A stretch of DNA of 64,000 nucleotides from Caballeronia udeis (GCF_001544555.2 NZ_FCOK02000008.1:1-64000); one strand, 5' to 3'; numbered from the stretch's first letter, positions 25,998 to 36,041 are shown. Numbers and translations are program-made. The notes: generated by a model from the letters alone, not told the origin.

Positions 25998-27209
25998 ATG
26001 AAGCAATCCAGACAAGCGGGAGCCGCGGTCGTCATTACGGTGGCAATGGTCACGTCCGCGCATGCGCAAAGCAGCGTGACGCTGTACGGCATTGTCGATA
26101 ATTCGCTGACTTACCAAAGCAGCCAGACGACCCTGGGTTCCACCAAGGGCGGAAGCTCCAACATCAAGATGTCGTCGGGTGTGTGGGCGGGCAGCCGCTT
26201 CGGCCTGAAGGGCGCCGAGGACCTTGGTGGCGGCACCAAGACGATCTTCCAGCTCGAGTCGGGTTTTAACAGCACCAGCGGCGCACAGCAATACACCAAC
26301 GCCGAATTCGGCCGGCTGGCATTCGTGGGGGTAACAAACCCCACGTACGGAACGTTCACGGCGGGCCGCCAGTACACGTCCTACTATTCGCTGCTTTCGC
26401 CCTATAGCCCGACCACCTGGCTGACCGGTTTCTACGGCGCGCATCCGGGCGACCTCGATGAACTCGACACCATCTATCGCGCGAATAACTCGCTGGTCTA
26501 TACGTCGCCCAGGTTCTATGGATTCACGTTCAGCGGCTCGTATTCGTTCGCGGGCGTGCCGGGCAGCGTGAACCAGGGTTCGACATGGAGCGGCGCGGTC
26601 CAGTACGTCAACGGCCCATTCGGGATCGCGGCGGGTATCACGCGCATCAACAACTCAACTCCGGGCGGCGGCGCTTACGGCACGGATTCGACCACGAATT
26701 CGGCGGGGCAGTCGGGCGTGTCGGCGGTGACGAACGGCTACCAGACGGCGCAGGCGCAGCAGCGGTTCGCGATCGGCACGGGTTATGCGTTCAACAGTGC
26801 GTGGGACGTGTCGGCCACCTATTCGAACGTTCAGTACATCCCCGGCATTCACTCGCTGTTCCGCGACACCGCAATCTTCAACACGGCCGGCGCCGTGCTT
26901 CACTGGCATGCGTCAACCGCGCTCGACCTGGCGACCGGCTACAGCTACACCCGTGCGACGAAAGCGAACGGCATCGACAGCGTCGCTCAATATCACCAGT
27001 TCAACCTGTCCGAGTATTACTCGCTGTCAAAACGAACCGGCCTGTATGCACTGCAGGCGTTCCAGCGCGCGAAGGGCAAGACGCTGGGGACGCCGGGCGC
27101 ATCCAGCGTCATCAATGCGACGGCTACGTTGGGCGATGGTTTCCAGTCGGCGCCTTCTTCGTCGCCAAGCCAGTTCGCGGCAGGCGTGGGCATTATTCAC
27201 CGGTTCTGA
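25998..27209 (+). CDS. Outer-membrane porin, OmpC-like (Burkholderia type)
   Basis: Trimeric beta-barrel porin of 403 residues, preceded by AGGAGGAGA. A Sec signal peptide ends at AHA (about residue 22) and the mature protein starts QSSVTLYGIVDNSL, the hallmark of beta-proteobacterial porins. The eyelet loop region includes FGRLAFVGV and the chain ends in the C-terminal Phe of GIIHRF needed for BAM assembly. Its location between the QuiC and AroE-like genes suggests entry of quinate, shikimate or related acids. Confidence 0.92.
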   Translation: MKQSRQAGAAVVITVAMVTSAHAQSSVTLYGIVDNSLTYQSSQTTLGSTKGGSSNIKMSSGVWAGSRFGLKGAEDLGGGTKTIFQLESGFNSTSGAQQYTNAEFGRLAFVGVTNPTYGTFTAGRQYTSYYSLLSPYSPTTWLTGFYGAHPGDLDELDTIYRANNSLVYTSPRFYGFTFSGSYSFAGVPGSVNQGSTWSGAVQYVNGPFGIAAGITRINNSTPGGGAYGTDSTTNSAGQSGVSAVTNGYQTAQAQQRFAIGTGYAFNSAWDVSATYSNVQYIPGIHSLFRDTAIFNTAGAVLHWHASTALDLATGYSYTRATKANGIDSVAQYHQFNLSEYYSLSKRTGLYALQAFQRAKGKTLGTPGASSVINATATLGDGFQSAPSSSPSQFAAGVGIIHRF

Positions 27210-27384
27210 TGACCGGGCTCGGTGTTCGCCATGTGCATTGGCGGTGCGGGAGAATACCCGGGCCGGCAGCGGCATAATCCGTTGCCGGCGGTGGTTATAC
27301 ATTAGGATCGCCACTCCAATAACATCGCTCGCGAACCCCATTCGCAAGGCGGGAATATCATCACTTTGAGTCAGGAGACGCTTC

Positions 27385-28707
27385 ATGCAAGACGTTCATC
27401 AATCCCCTGCGGTGCATGCCGGCGCGGCGACCCGCACACGCTCACGTACGCGGTTCGTGATCCTCGCGCTGCTCGCGGTGGGCACCATGATCAACTACCT
27501 GGACCGCACGGTCCTGGGTATTGCGGCACCGACCATGACGAAGGAACTCGGTATAGACGCGGCCGTGATGGGGGTGGTCTTCTCGGCGTTCTCATGGACC
27601 TACGCGCTTGCCCAGATTCCGGGTGGCATCTTCCTCGACCGCTTCGGGAGCAAGGTCACTTACTTCCTCGCATTGACGTTCTGGTCGCTCTTTACGCTGT
27701 TGCAAGGATTCGCTGTCGGCCTCAAGTCATTGCTGCTGTTTCGCTTTGGCCTGGGCATCAGTGAAGCGCCGTGTTTTCCGGTCAACAGCCGCGTGGTCGC
27801 CACGTGGTTTCCGCAACAGGAACGCGCCCGGGCGACCGGGATCTATACGGTGGGCGAATACCTCGGCCTCGCGTGTTTCGCGCCGGCGCTGTTCTGGATC
27901 ATGGGGAGCTTCGGCTGGCGTGCGTTGTTTGTAGCGGTCGGCGTTCTGGGCATCACGTTCGGGATTGTGTGGTGGCTCTTTTATCGCGAGCCGCATGACT
28001 CGAAGACCGTCAACCAGGCGGAGCTCGACTACATTGCCGCAGGCGGCGGACTCGAGCCGCCCGGCGGCCAGCAGACGCTGGCGTTCTCCTGGAGCAACGT
28101 CGGCCAGTTGCTCAAGCGCCGACAGATCGCGGGGGCATGCCTCGGCCAGTTCGCGGGCAATACCACGCTGGTCTTTTTCCTGACGTGGTTCCCGACCTAT
28201 CTTGCAACAGAGCGCCACATGGGCTGGCTCAAGGTGGGTTTCTTCGCCGTGATGCCGTTCCTCGCGGCAGCGGTCGGCGTGATGTTCGGCGGCTGGGTGT
28301 CCGACCTTCTGCTCAAGCGAACCGGCTCGGCCAACATTGCACGCAAGCTGCCGATCATCGTTGGCTTGCTGGGAGCGTCCACCATCATCTCGGCGAACTT
28401 CGTCAGCAGCGACGCAATGGTTATCACGATCCTCTCGATCGCGTTTTTTGGCCAGGGCATGGTCGGGCTCGGCTGGACGCTGATCTCGGACATCGCGCCG
28501 AAGAACCTGATGGGCCTGACCGGCGGCATCTTCAACTTTTGCGCGAACCTTGCGGGCATTGTGACGCCGCTGGTGATCGGCGTGATCGTGGCGAAGACCG
28601 GCTCGTTCTTTTACGCGCTGGCTTATGTCGGGGCGGCCGCGCTGGTCGGTGCGCTGTCCTATGTGTTCATTGTCGGCGATGTCCGCCGTGTGGAATTGGC
28701 CGACTAA
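27385..28707 (+). CDS. MFS transporter, anion:cation symporter family
   Basis: Importer of 440 residues with AGGAGA ahead of the ATG. The pattern MINYLDRTVLGIAAPTMTKE and the FPVNSRVVATWFPQQERARA loop place it with the phthalate/galactarate/glucarate and 4-hydroxybenzoate carriers. It is followed closely by AroE-like and AroQ genes, so quinate or 3-dehydroquinate is a reasonable substrate. It is distinct from the MHS carrier of the upstream operon. Confidence 0.87.
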   Translation: MQDVHQSPAVHAGAATRTRSRTRFVILALLAVGTMINYLDRTVLGIAAPTMTKELGIDAAVMGVVFSAFSWTYALAQIPGGIFLDRFGSKVTYFLALTFWSLFTLLQGFAVGLKSLLLFRFGLGISEAPCFPVNSRVVATWFPQQERARATGIYTVGEYLGLACFAPALFWIMGSFGWRALFVAVGVLGITFGIVWWLFYREPHDSKTVNQAELDYIAAGGGLEPPGGQQTLAFSWSNVGQLLKRRQIAGACLGQFAGNTTLVFFLTWFPTYLATERHMGWLKVGFFAVMPFLAAAVGVMFGGWVSDLLLKRTGSANIARKLPIIVGLLGASTIISANFVSSDAMVITILSIAFFGQGMVGLGWTLISDIAPKNLMGLTGGIFNFCANLAGIVTPLVIGVIVAKTGSFFYALAYVGAAALVGALSYVFIVGDVRRVELAD

Positions 28708-28782
28708 TTGGCCAACTAACTGGCTGCTTGGTTGGCAAACCAACTGGCGGACTGAGCGCCGAATTTCTTGAGACTTGCAGCC

Positions 28783-29616
28783 ATGATTAGCGGAAAAACC
28801 ACCCTGATTGCCCACCTCGGTTATCCGACGGAGGGATTCAAAGCGCCCATGATCTACAACCCCTGGTTCGAGCAGAACGGCATCGACGCAGTGGTGATGC
28901 CGATGGGCGTAAAGGCGGAAGACTATCCGGGCGTGCTGCGATCCCTGTTCCGGCTGACCAACATTCGCGGTGCGCTGGTGACCATGCCGCACAAGGTCAC
29001 GACTACGAGCCTTGTCGATGAACTGACGCCCACGGCTCGCATTGCCGGCGCGTGCAACGCAATTCTCCTGCGTCCGGACGGCACGCTGCTCGGCGATCAG
29101 TTCGACGGCGCGGGGTTCACGCGAGGCGTTGAACGCAAGGGCCGGCCACTGAAAGGCGCGCGTGCGTTTGTTCTCGGCAGTGGCGGCGTGGGCTCGGCTA
29201 TTGCGGCATCGCTTGCTGCAGCGGGCGTGGCGGGCCTGGCCCTCTTCGATACCAACACCGCGGCAGTCGAAGCCCTCGCCGACCGCTTGCGCAAGCACTA
29301 TTCGCAGTTGGTGGTGACCACAGGTTCCAAAGATCCGGCGGGCTACGACGTGGTCGTCAATGCAACGCCGCTCGGAATGAACGAGGGTGATCCCCTGCCG
29401 TTCGACATCGACCGCATTTCGCCCAGCACGTTTGTTGGCGAAGTCGTCATGAAATCCGAATACACGCCGCTGCTGCGCGCAGCCAGGGAGAAGGGCTGCA
29501 CAGTGCAGGTCGGCACCGACATGCTCTTCGAAATGATTCCGGCCTACCTGGAGTTCTTCGGCTTCGGCACCGCCACGCCCGAGCAACTGCGCGCGGTCTC
29601 GCAGATCAAATATTGA
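28783..29616 (+). CDS. Shikimate dehydrogenase-family (AroE-like) oxidoreductase
   Basis: NAD(P)-dependent enzyme of 277 residues from ATG 28783 (an upstream TTG at 28768 is less likely). Catalytic Lys71 (TMPHKVTT), Asn92 (GACNAI) and Asp108 (QFDGAGF) are all present, and the nucleotide motif is GSGGVGSA (132-139). The usual N-terminal HSxSP shikimate-binding motif is replaced by YPTEGFKAP (14-22), so both serines that hold the shikimate carboxylate are missing. Substrate therefore probably differs from shikimate itself: quinate or another hydroaromatic acid is likely given AroQ 12 bp downstream. A catabolic, not biosynthetic, paralogue. Confidence 0.82.
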   Translation: MISGKTTLIAHLGYPTEGFKAPMIYNPWFEQNGIDAVVMPMGVKAEDYPGVLRSLFRLTNIRGALVTMPHKVTTTSLVDELTPTARIAGACNAILLRPDGTLLGDQFDGAGFTRGVERKGRPLKGARAFVLGSGGVGSAIAASLAAAGVAGLALFDTNTAAVEALADRLRKHYSQLVVTTGSKDPAGYDVVVNATPLGMNEGDPLPFDIDRISPSTFVGEVVMKSEYTPLLRAAREKGCTVQVGTDMLFEMIPAYLEFFGFGTATPEQLRAVSQIKY

Positions 29617-29628
29617 TGAGGTGACGTC

Positions 29629-30084
29629 ATGAAGAAGGTGCTTGTTCTCAACGGACCCAACCTGAACCTGCTAGGTCAGCGCGAACCCGCGCAGTATGGG
29701 TCCGACACGCTCGCCACGGTCGAAGCGCTTTGCAAGGAAGCCGGTGAACGGCTCGGCGTCGAAGTTGAGTGCCGGCAGTCGAATCACGAGGGTGTGCTGA
29801 TCGACTGGATCCATGAGGCGGGCCGCGAAATGGCAGCGGGCAACATGCATGGGGTCGTGATGAACCCCGGCGCCTTCACGCACACGTCGATCGCGCTGCA
29901 CGACGCCATCAAGGGTGCGAGCGTCACGTTGATCGAGCTGCATATTTCCAACGTCCACGCGCGAGAGTCGTTTCGTCACCACTCGTACATTTCGCCCGCA
30001 GCGCGCGGGATCATCGTCGGTCTGGGCATCAAGGGTTATGCCCTTGCCATCGATGCGTTGGTGCAGGTTTCGCAGGTCAAGTAA
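29629..30084 (+). CDS. aroQ: Type II 3-dehydroquinate dehydratase
   Basis: Small dodecameric dehydratase of 151 residues, full length. Family marks are [15 protein letters not shown] (6-20) with Arg19, the catalytic Tyr23 in [22 protein letters not shown] and the [17 protein letters not shown] segment with the catalytic His. It converts 3-dehydroquinate to 3-dehydroshikimate, the substrate of the QuiC encoded 5 kb upstream. GAGGTGACGTC precedes the start, 12 bp after the AroE-like gene. Placement argues for a role in quinate catabolism (quiB function). Confidence 0.92.
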   Translation: MKKVLVLNGPNLNLLGQREPAQYGSDTLATVEALCKEAGERLGVEVECRQSNHEGVLIDWIHEAGREMAAGNMHGVVMNPGAFTHTSIALHDAIKGASVTLIELHISNVHARESFRHHSYISPAARGIIVGLGIKGYALAIDALVQVSQVK

Positions 30085-30146
30085 GCGGGATTGATGCAAG
30101 GCCGCTGCCGCCGGGTTGTTCCGCCTTGTTCGTCCTGCGGCCCGGG

Positions 30147-30644
30147 CTAGTCTTCCAGGCGGCGTGCGTGGAAATCCGCCTTCAGGCGCCACGTCTGTCC
30201 CTGATCCTGCGATTCTTCACCCATCCACCGGAATGAAACGGGGGTGATTTCCCTGAAGCTCCAGCGTACGGCGTTACCGGCGCTGTCGTGCCCGTCCTGC
30301 ACTATATCGGTACCGGAAAGACGGCCCAGCTGCCGCGAGTAATATTGGCGGAGCGGGTCGCTCCAGATGATGTGCCACGCGTCCAGAGCGGGGTCGTAGA
30401 CGCGCAGGGTGGTGCCGTGGAAGACCCCGGGAAGGACCCATACGTCCTGGATCGCACGTCCTTCCAGCACCCAGCCGAAATGGATGTCGCCGTGTCCGGT
30501 GTGCGGTTCGCCGCCGTCGTCATAGACAACGGTTTCCATTTCCCAGCGGCCGATCAACCAGCCGTAGAGTTTCATTTTGTCAGCCCGGTCGGCCGCAGGC
30601 TCATTGGTATGAAGAGCGGCAATCAAGTGTTGCGATGTCGGCAT
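30147..30644 (-). CDS. Hypothetical protein, DUF1579-like lipocalin-type fold
   Basis: Protein of 165 residues without signal peptide or membrane segment. The pattern LIGRWEMETVVYDDGGEP, then GWVLEGRAIQDVWV, LRVYDPALDAWHIIWSDP and FRWMGEESQDQGQTWRL resembles the beta-barrel DUF1579/YybH-like proteins, where a Trp-rich strand repeat forms a small ligand pocket. It is divergent from an AraC regulator, which may control it. Function not known. Confidence 0.65.
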   Translation of the reverse strand: MPTSQHLIAALHTNEPAADRADKMKLYGWLIGRWEMETVVYDDGGEPHTGHGDIHFGWVLEGRAIQDVWVLPGVFHGTTLRVYDPALDAWHIIWSDPLRQYYSRQLGRLSGTDIVQDGHDSAGNAVRWSFREITPVSFRWMGEESQDQGQTWRLKADFHARRLED

Positions 30645-30729
30645 GGCGAGAACTCCGTGAACGGCAGGATTTCCTATCCTGGCGAATAGCAGGTCACCCG
30701 TCTTGGGGAATATTGCTATATCTTTGCTT

Positions 30730-31578
30730 ATGGCTTCAATCCCTCATCTCCTTGCATCAGGCACCGGATGGCGCGTCCAGGACGTCGTCTGCACCGCCGG
30801 TCCGCACGACCGGCCTTTTGAAGAGCAGCACGCGTCCCTGTGTATCGCGGCTGTGACGTCGGGTACGTTCCGTTACCGTTCAACGCAGGGATCGGCCACG
30901 CTTGCGCCCGGCGCAGTGTTGCTTGGCAATGAACATCATTGTTACGAATGCAGCCACGAGCACAGCGCCGGGGACCGCTGCGTTGCGTTTCATTTCGAAG
31001 CTGAATTCTTCGAGCAAATAATTGTTGCAGTGCCGGGTGCGCGACGTGTTTCCTTTGATATCCCCAATCTGCCGCCGCTGCCCGCGTTGATACCCATTGT
31101 TGCTGCGGCGCAAGCCGCGCGTGACAACGGGGACCTTGCGGCGCTTGAGGAGCTGGCGTTATGCATGGCAGCCACGGTCTCGGCCGCGTTAGTGGACGCC
31201 AAGCGGCCCACGCGCCTGCCGACCGCTCGCGACGAACTACGGGTGGCCGCAGCCTTGCGCCGGATCGAGCAGGAGTCGCACCAGCCACTTCTGCTTGCAG
31301 ATCTCGCCCGTGACGCGGCGGCCAGTCCTTATCATTTTCTGCGGCTCTTCCTGCAGGTCGTGGGCGTGACCCCGCACCAGTACCTGATGCGCACGCGATT
31401 GCACGAGGCTGCCGTGCGTCTACGCCAATCCAGCGAAAGCATCCTGAGCGTCGCGCTGGAAACGGGCTTCAACGACGTGTCCACATTCAATGGCCATTTC
31501 AAGCGAATCATGGGCATGAGCCCGAGCGTGTATCGCCGGTTGAATGGCCATGGCGAGCCGCATTCGCGGGACGCCTGA
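30730..31578 (+). CDS. AraC-family transcriptional regulator
   Basis: Regulator of about 282 residues. The ATG at 30730 is taken; a TTG at 30703 is possible and neither has a good ribosome site. The N-terminal half is a cupin-type sensor (LAPGAVLLGNEHHCYECSHE). The C-terminal double HTH spans about 180-275: LADLARDAAASPYHFLRLF, then LSVALETGFNDVSTFNGHFK and the MSPSVYRR end. The stretch HHCYECSHEH with two Cys and four His might bind metal. It is divergent from the lipocalin-like gene. Confidence 0.82.
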   Translation: MASIPHLLASGTGWRVQDVVCTAGPHDRPFEEQHASLCIAAVTSGTFRYRSTQGSATLAPGAVLLGNEHHCYECSHEHSAGDRCVAFHFEAEFFEQIIVAVPGARRVSFDIPNLPPLPALIPIVAAAQAARDNGDLAALEELALCMAATVSAALVDAKRPTRLPTARDELRVAAALRRIEQESHQPLLLADLARDAAASPYHFLRLFLQVVGVTPHQYLMRTRLHEAAVRLRQSSESILSVALETGFNDVSTFNGHFKRIMGMSPSVYRRLNGHGEPHSRDA

Positions 31579-32080
31579 AGGTGATTTTTTCTCGGCTTGG
31601 ATCACATTCGTAAAGCATAGACATACTAAGCATTGGTGAAAACAGTCCTCGAAAAATTGCCGCTGTCGGGTAAAACATGTGGAGATCAATCGCAGTTTCT
31701 TCGACCATCATCAAACTGAGCAACCATCACCACTCCGCCGCGCGGACCCATTCTGTGCCTGCTTCAGTAAGAAAAATGAAAGTTCGATGCAGCTTCAAAA
31801 CGACCGCTTCGCATCAGCGGCACTCCCCATTGCCATGTGTTTTTTTCTGTGAAAGACTTCGTTCATCTGCTGTGCCGGACATAATTCCGGTATACCGGAC
31901 AACCGATCTAACTTGCTTTATCCAATGCCGCCGCGTGTTCATGCGAGGCAGGGGTAGTCCGCAACATCGTTTTATGCAGGCCCATGTGCCGGCATGGTGA
32001 GGGCGTCTAATCCAGGGTCTTCTCTGGCCGCCGCCGTTTGTCCCTGAACCGACATTTTCACTTTCAAGGCTGAGACCCAA
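31579..32080. other. Gene-free region ahead of the second ABC operon
   Basis: These 502 bp separate the AraC gene from the ABC binding-protein gene. The sequence is AT-richer than its neighbours around 31600-31900. No open frame here has the codon use of a gene, and no clear operator or terminator was found. It should hold the ABC operon promoter. Confidence 0.4.
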
Positions 32081-32914
32081 ATGAGACTTGTCAAGATAAG
32101 CGCACGTATCGCCTGTTTATTCGCGGTGGCCGGTCTGTTGACGCTCGCCGGTTGTACGAAGGTCGCCACGCCGGCTCAGGACGGATCGGCGGAGTCCACG
32201 CTGAAAACAGTCCTGCAGCGCGGCACGCTGCGCGTGGGCGACTGTCTGAGCTTCGCGCCCTTCGGCTTTTATAACAAGGACGGTGCGGCCGACGGTTACG
32301 ACGTCGACCTCGCGAAAGAGCTGGCGAAGCAAATGGGCGTGAAGCTGGAAGTCGTTAATACAACGAGCGCCAACCGTATTCCGAACCTGCAGACCAGCAA
32401 GGTCGACGTGGTGTTCTGCAACTTCACGCGCAACCTGGAACGGGCCAAGGAAATCGCTTTCACCAATCCCTACGTCGTGGCCAGCGAGGCGCTGCTCGTG
32501 AAGAAGAGCAGCGGCATCAAGTCGATCAAGGACATGTCCAATCGCACGATCGCCACCGTCAAAGGATCCACGAATGGCGACGAAGTCCGCGCGCTGAACA
32601 TGCAGGTGAAGATCCAGGAATTCGACAGTTCGCAGGCCGCCATCCTCGCAGTCAAGCAAGGCCAGGCCGATGCCATGATTGAAGACAACAACTTCCTCGC
32701 GTATCAGGCTTCGCTTGATCCCGAGCTGACCGTGACCGACGAAGCGCTCGTTCCGTTGGAATACAACGCCTTTGGCGTGAAGGCGGGCGATCAGGTCTGG
32801 CTCGACTACCTGAACCTGTTCCTGTTCCAGGTCAACGCGTCGAAGCTGAACGCGCAGCTCTACAAGAAATGGTTCGGCGCCGATCCGCGTTTCCCACTGA
32901 ACCCGCAGTACTGA
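32081..32914 (+). CDS. Amino-acid ABC transporter binding lipoprotein
   Basis: Family-3 solute-binding protein of 277 residues. A lipobox LTLAGC places the lipidated Cys at about residue 25, so it is anchored to a membrane facing the periplasm. The mature part shows LQRGTLRVGDCLSFAPFGFY, VDVVFCNFTRNLERAKEIAF and ALVPLEYNAFGVKAGDQVWL. It heads an operon of two permeases and an ATPase. The next functional cluster (EutB/EutC-like enzymes, aspartoacylase-like hydrolase) suggests an amino acid or amino-acid derivative as ligand. Confidence 0.9.
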   Translation: MRLVKISARIACLFAVAGLLTLAGCTKVATPAQDGSAESTLKTVLQRGTLRVGDCLSFAPFGFYNKDGAADGYDVDLAKELAKQMGVKLEVVNTTSANRIPNLQTSKVDVVFCNFTRNLERAKEIAFTNPYVVASEALLVKKSSGIKSIKDMSNRTIATVKGSTNGDEVRALNMQVKIQEFDSSQAAILAVKQGQADAMIEDNNFLAYQASLDPELTVTDEALVPLEYNAFGVKAGDQVWLDYLNLFLFQVNASKLNAQLYKKWFGADPRFPLNPQY

Positions 32915-32972
32915 AGCGTGAACTGAAGCGTGAACGCCGCATGCATTGCGCAAGCCTTACGACGGAGGAGCA

Positions 32973-33698
32973 ATGAGCTATCAATGGGTGACCCTGTCGG
33001 GCTATCTGAACGATTTTGTCCGGGCGGCGTGGCTGACGCTCCAGGTCACGTTGCTGGCCTTCGTCGTCGCGATGCTGCTCGGCTTGCTGGCCGCACTGGC
33101 CAGTACATCACGCGTCGTGGTGCTGCGGGCGATATCGAGTTGTTATATCGAGGTGATCCGCAACACGCCGGTGCTGCTGCAGATCTTCATTGTTTTCTTT
33201 GGCCTGCCGTCAATGGGCATCACGCTCGATGCGTATACGGCCGGGGTCATCGCGCTAGGTGTGAACGTGGGTGCGTACTTGGCCGAAGTGTTCCGGGCGG
33301 GCATTCAGTCCGTGCCGCGCGGTCAGCTGGAAGCGGCTTCCATTCTCGGCCTGGAGCGTTCGCAGATCTTCGTTGAGGTGGTCATGCCGCAGGCCGCACG
33401 TGCCGTTTATCCCGCGATCGTGAACAACCTGATCCAGCTTCTGCTCGGAACGTCGCTGCTGTCGGCTATCGCATTGCCGGAGCTGACCGGCATGGCGACG
33501 GTGATCAACTCGCGCACGTTGCTGTATATCCAGACCTTCACCATCACGTTGATTGCCTATCTTGTGCTGAGCAACTGCCTGTCGTGGGTCGCCGGGATGA
33601 TCGGGGCGCGGCTGTTTCATCCGCCGCTCGTGCTGGCAAAACGCGCACGCCGGCCATTGCTCATCAGGCGCCGTGTGAGCCCTGGAACAGGAGAGTGA
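32973..33698 (+). CDS. Amino-acid ABC transporter permease
   Basis: Permease of 241 residues. The start at 32973 has GGAGGAG 4 nt ahead and replaces an upstream in-frame one. The EAA loop is QLEAASILGLERSQIFVEV. It carries YIEVIRNTPVLLQIFIVFFG, the usual early conserved segment. The C-terminal tail after the last membrane helix is basic (KRARRPLLIRRR). It ends 2 bp before the second permease. Confidence 0.9.
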   Translation: MSYQWVTLSGYLNDFVRAAWLTLQVTLLAFVVAMLLGLLAALASTSRVVVLRAISSCYIEVIRNTPVLLQIFIVFFGLPSMGITLDAYTAGVIALGVNVGAYLAEVFRAGIQSVPRGQLEAASILGLERSQIFVEVVMPQAARAVYPAIVNNLIQLLLGTSLLSAIALPELTGMATVINSRTLLYIQTFTITLIAYLVLSNCLSWVAGMIGARLFHPPLVLAKRARRPLLIRRRVSPGTGE

Positions 33699-33700
33699 CC

Positions 33701-34351
33701 ATGACAAGCGACCTGTTGATGTCGAGCCTTCCCATCCTGCTGCAGGGCCTGCTCACCACGCTCATTCTCTCCGCAGCGGCAATTGTTGGCGGCACGCTCG
33801 TGGGGCTGCTGGCGGCCGTGTTGCGCAGCTTCGGGCCCTGGGGGACGCCGCGGCTCGCGCGGCTCTATACCGAGCTGTTTCGCGGCACGCCTGTGCTGAT
33901 CACGCTGATGTTCATCTATTTCGGCGTGTCTTACTTCGGTTATGCCATCGATGTATTCGCAGCCGGCGTGATCGGGCTCAGCGTGTATCAGGGCGCCTAT
34001 ATTGCGGAGATCTTCCGCTCGGGGATCGAGTCGGTCCAGAAGGGGCAGTGGGAAGTCTCGCAGATCCTCGGACTGAGCAAGACGCAGGCGTTCTTCTCGG
34101 TGATCCTGCCGCAGACCGGAAAGATCGTGCTGCCGCCGTTGATCGGCCAGTACCTGTCCCTCATCAAGGACACGTCGATCGTCAGCATGATCGGCATGTC
34201 CGAGCTGATGCATCAGGGCCAGGCGATTGTCGACCGGATCGGCAAGCCGGTGGAAATCTATGGCCTGGTCGCCGTGCTGTATTTCATTGTCTGCTTTCCC
34301 CTGTCGCGGTGGGTGCGCCGCCATGATCGAAGAAGGAGCCTGTTGTCATGA
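33701..34351 (+). CDS. Amino-acid ABC transporter permease
   Basis: Second permease, 216 residues, from ATG 33701 after GGAGAGTGACC. The EAA loop reads [19 protein letters not shown], in which the usual E-A-A is E-V-S. Four to five membrane segments are visible. Its stop overlaps the ATPase start by 4 bp (ATGA at 34348), so translation of the two is coupled. Confidence 0.9.
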   Translation: MTSDLLMSSLPILLQGLLTTLILSAAAIVGGTLVGLLAAVLRSFGPWGTPRLARLYTELFRGTPVLITLMFIYFGVSYFGYAIDVFAAGVIGLSVYQGAYIAEIFRSGIESVQKGQWEVSQILGLSKTQAFFSVILPQTGKIVLPPLIGQYLSLIKDTSIVSMIGMSELMHQGQAIVDRIGKPVEIYGLVAVLYFIVCFPLSRWVRRHDRRRSLLS

Positions 34352-35112
34352 ACACCGCCATCGCGTCCGAATCCATTATCAAACCTATCATCAACTTAAG
34401 CGGTGTCACGAAGTCGTTCGGCACGACCCAGGTGCTCAAGCAGATCAACCTCGACGTGCGCCAGGGCGAAGTGCTCGTGCTGATAGGCGCCTCCGGTTCA
34501 GGCAAGAGCACCGTGTTGCGAATCATGAGCGGTCTTGAAACCGCTGACGCCGGCGAGGTCTGGGTCAACGAAGTGCCGCTCCACGACGCGCGCCGCGCAC
34601 GCGAAATTCGTGGTCACGTAGGCATGGTGTTCCAGCAGTTCAACCTGTTCCCGCACAAGAACGCGCTGGGCAATGTTTCACTGGCCTTGATCAAGGCACG
34701 CAAGATGAATCCGGCGGACGCCCGCAAGCGGGCGATGGACGCACTGGATCGCGTAGGTTTGGCTGATCGCGCCGATCACTATCCGAGCCAGTTGTCGGGC
34801 GGCCAGCAGCAGCGGGTAGCGATCGCACGCGCGCTGGCCGTGGAGCCGGGCATCATGTTCTTCGATGAAGCCACATCCGCGCTCGATCCGGAACTGGTCG
34901 GCGAAGTCACCGAGGTCATGCGCGGCCTTGCACGCGACGGCATGACCATGGTGGTCGTCACGCATGAAATGGGCTTCGCGCGTAAAACGGCGGACCGCGT
35001 GGTCTTCATGGACAAGGGCGTGATTGCCGAGCAGGGCGCGCCCGAGCAGATCTTCGTAAATCCGCAGAACGAGCGCACGCAGCAGTTCCTGCACCGGGTA
35101 CTTGACCATTGA
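34348..35112 (+). CDS. Amino-acid ABC transporter ATPase
   Basis: ATPase of 254 residues, full length, with Walker [10 protein letters not shown] (about 48-56), signature LSGGQQQR (about 150-157) and Walker [14 protein letters not shown] (about 170-182). The second Walker-B-adjacent residue is Ala (DEA) where DEP is the rule. It lacks the long insertion of the first ABC ATPase in this window. Last gene of the four-gene transport operon. Confidence 0.93.
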   Translation: MNTAIASESIIKPIINLSGVTKSFGTTQVLKQINLDVRQGEVLVLIGASGSGKSTVLRIMSGLETADAGEVWVNEVPLHDARRAREIRGHVGMVFQQFNLFPHKNALGNVSLALIKARKMNPADARKRAMDALDRVGLADRADHYPSQLSGGQQQRVAIARALAVEPGIMFFDEATSALDPELVGEVTEVMRGLARDGMTMVVVTHEMGFARKTADRVVFMDKGVIAEQGAPEQIFVNPQNERTQQFLHRVLDH

Positions 35113-35213
35113 GTACGACCGGTATGCAGCGGTGGTTCGCAGCCGCTCATGCGCTAGACTCGCGTCAGTCAAAGATCGAAGAAGCGAATCATATTGCCGA
35201 CGGAGTTTGAGTC

Positions 35214-35993
35214 ATGTCTGTACAGGAATCTTCAAGGGCGAGGGGAGTCGACCGGGTCGTCTCCATCCTCAAGCAACTGCATAGCGTGCGGCGTCCAATG
35301 ACCATGCGCGAGCTGATTGAAGCAACGGGGGCGCCGCGCTCCAGCATCTACGAACTCGTGACGATCCTGACCGAGGCCGGCTGGCTGGAAGCGGGGGCGG
35401 ACGGTAGTGTGTTCTTCGGCCGCGAGATGCACTATTACGGGTCCGACTATGCGGTGCACAACGACCTGATCAGCCGGGCCCACGTGGTTATCCTGGGCCT
35501 TGTCCGAAGCCACGACGAGACTGCGCAGCTCTGCATGCTGGAGGGCAACAAGTACACCGTGGTGCTGTCGGAAAACAGTTCGCGCCCGTTCAACATCAGT
35601 TCGGATATAGGAGTGAAAGTCCCCATTCCCTGGACCGCATCCGGCCGCTTGCTGCTCGGACACTTGAGCGCGGACCAGATTCGCGCGTTGATTCCGGAAG
35701 AAGACTTCGTGCTCGATAACGGCAAGCGAATCGAAGTGCCGGAATTCCTGGGCGATGTCGAACGCGCCGCCGAACAGGGTTTTTTCTGCACGGAAGGTCT
35801 TTCCCACACGTTTCGATATTGCATGGCGGCGCCCGTGCGAGACAAGAACGGGCAAGCCGTCGCCGCGCTGTGTTTCATGACCAGCCGCGACACCGACCCG
35901 AACAAGCGCGCGGCCATGCTCGAGGATCTCATACGCTCGGCGAAGACTTTGTCGCAGCCTTACTACGGGACGAGTTTCAGCGCGGTGGGCTGA
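35214..35993 (+). CDS. IclR-family transcriptional regulator
   Basis: Regulator of 259 residues with CGGAGTTTGAGTC before the ATG. The winged helix is about residues 10-70 (PMTMRELIEATGAPRSSIYE) and the IclR effector domain about 85-250 (WTASGRLLLGHLSADQIRAL; AAPVRDKNGQAVAALCFM). It follows the second ABC operon by 101 bp and faces the reverse-strand EutC-like gene, so it may control either side. Confidence 0.88.
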   Translation: MSVQESSRARGVDRVVSILKQLHSVRRPMTMRELIEATGAPRSSIYELVTILTEAGWLEAGADGSVFFGREMHYYGSDYAVHNDLISRAHVVILGLVRSHDETAQLCMLEGNKYTVVLSENSSRPFNISSDIGVKVPIPWTASGRLLLGHLSADQIRALIPEEDFVLDNGKRIEVPEFLGDVERAAEQGFFCTEGLSHTFRYCMAAPVRDKNGQAVAALCFMTSRDTDPNKRAAMLEDLIRSAKTLSQPYYGTSFSAVG

Positions 35994-36041
35994 TGATGGC
36001 AGGAGGCATGACCGCGCTGAAATTTCGATGCATCAAAACGT

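Noticed and set aside
27727..29586. 619-codon open frame on the reverse strand
   Set aside because: It is antisense to the MFS and AroE-like genes, which have clear motifs and ribosome sites; its product is low in hydrophobic order and rich in Arg/His/Gln, as expected of a high-GC shadow frame.
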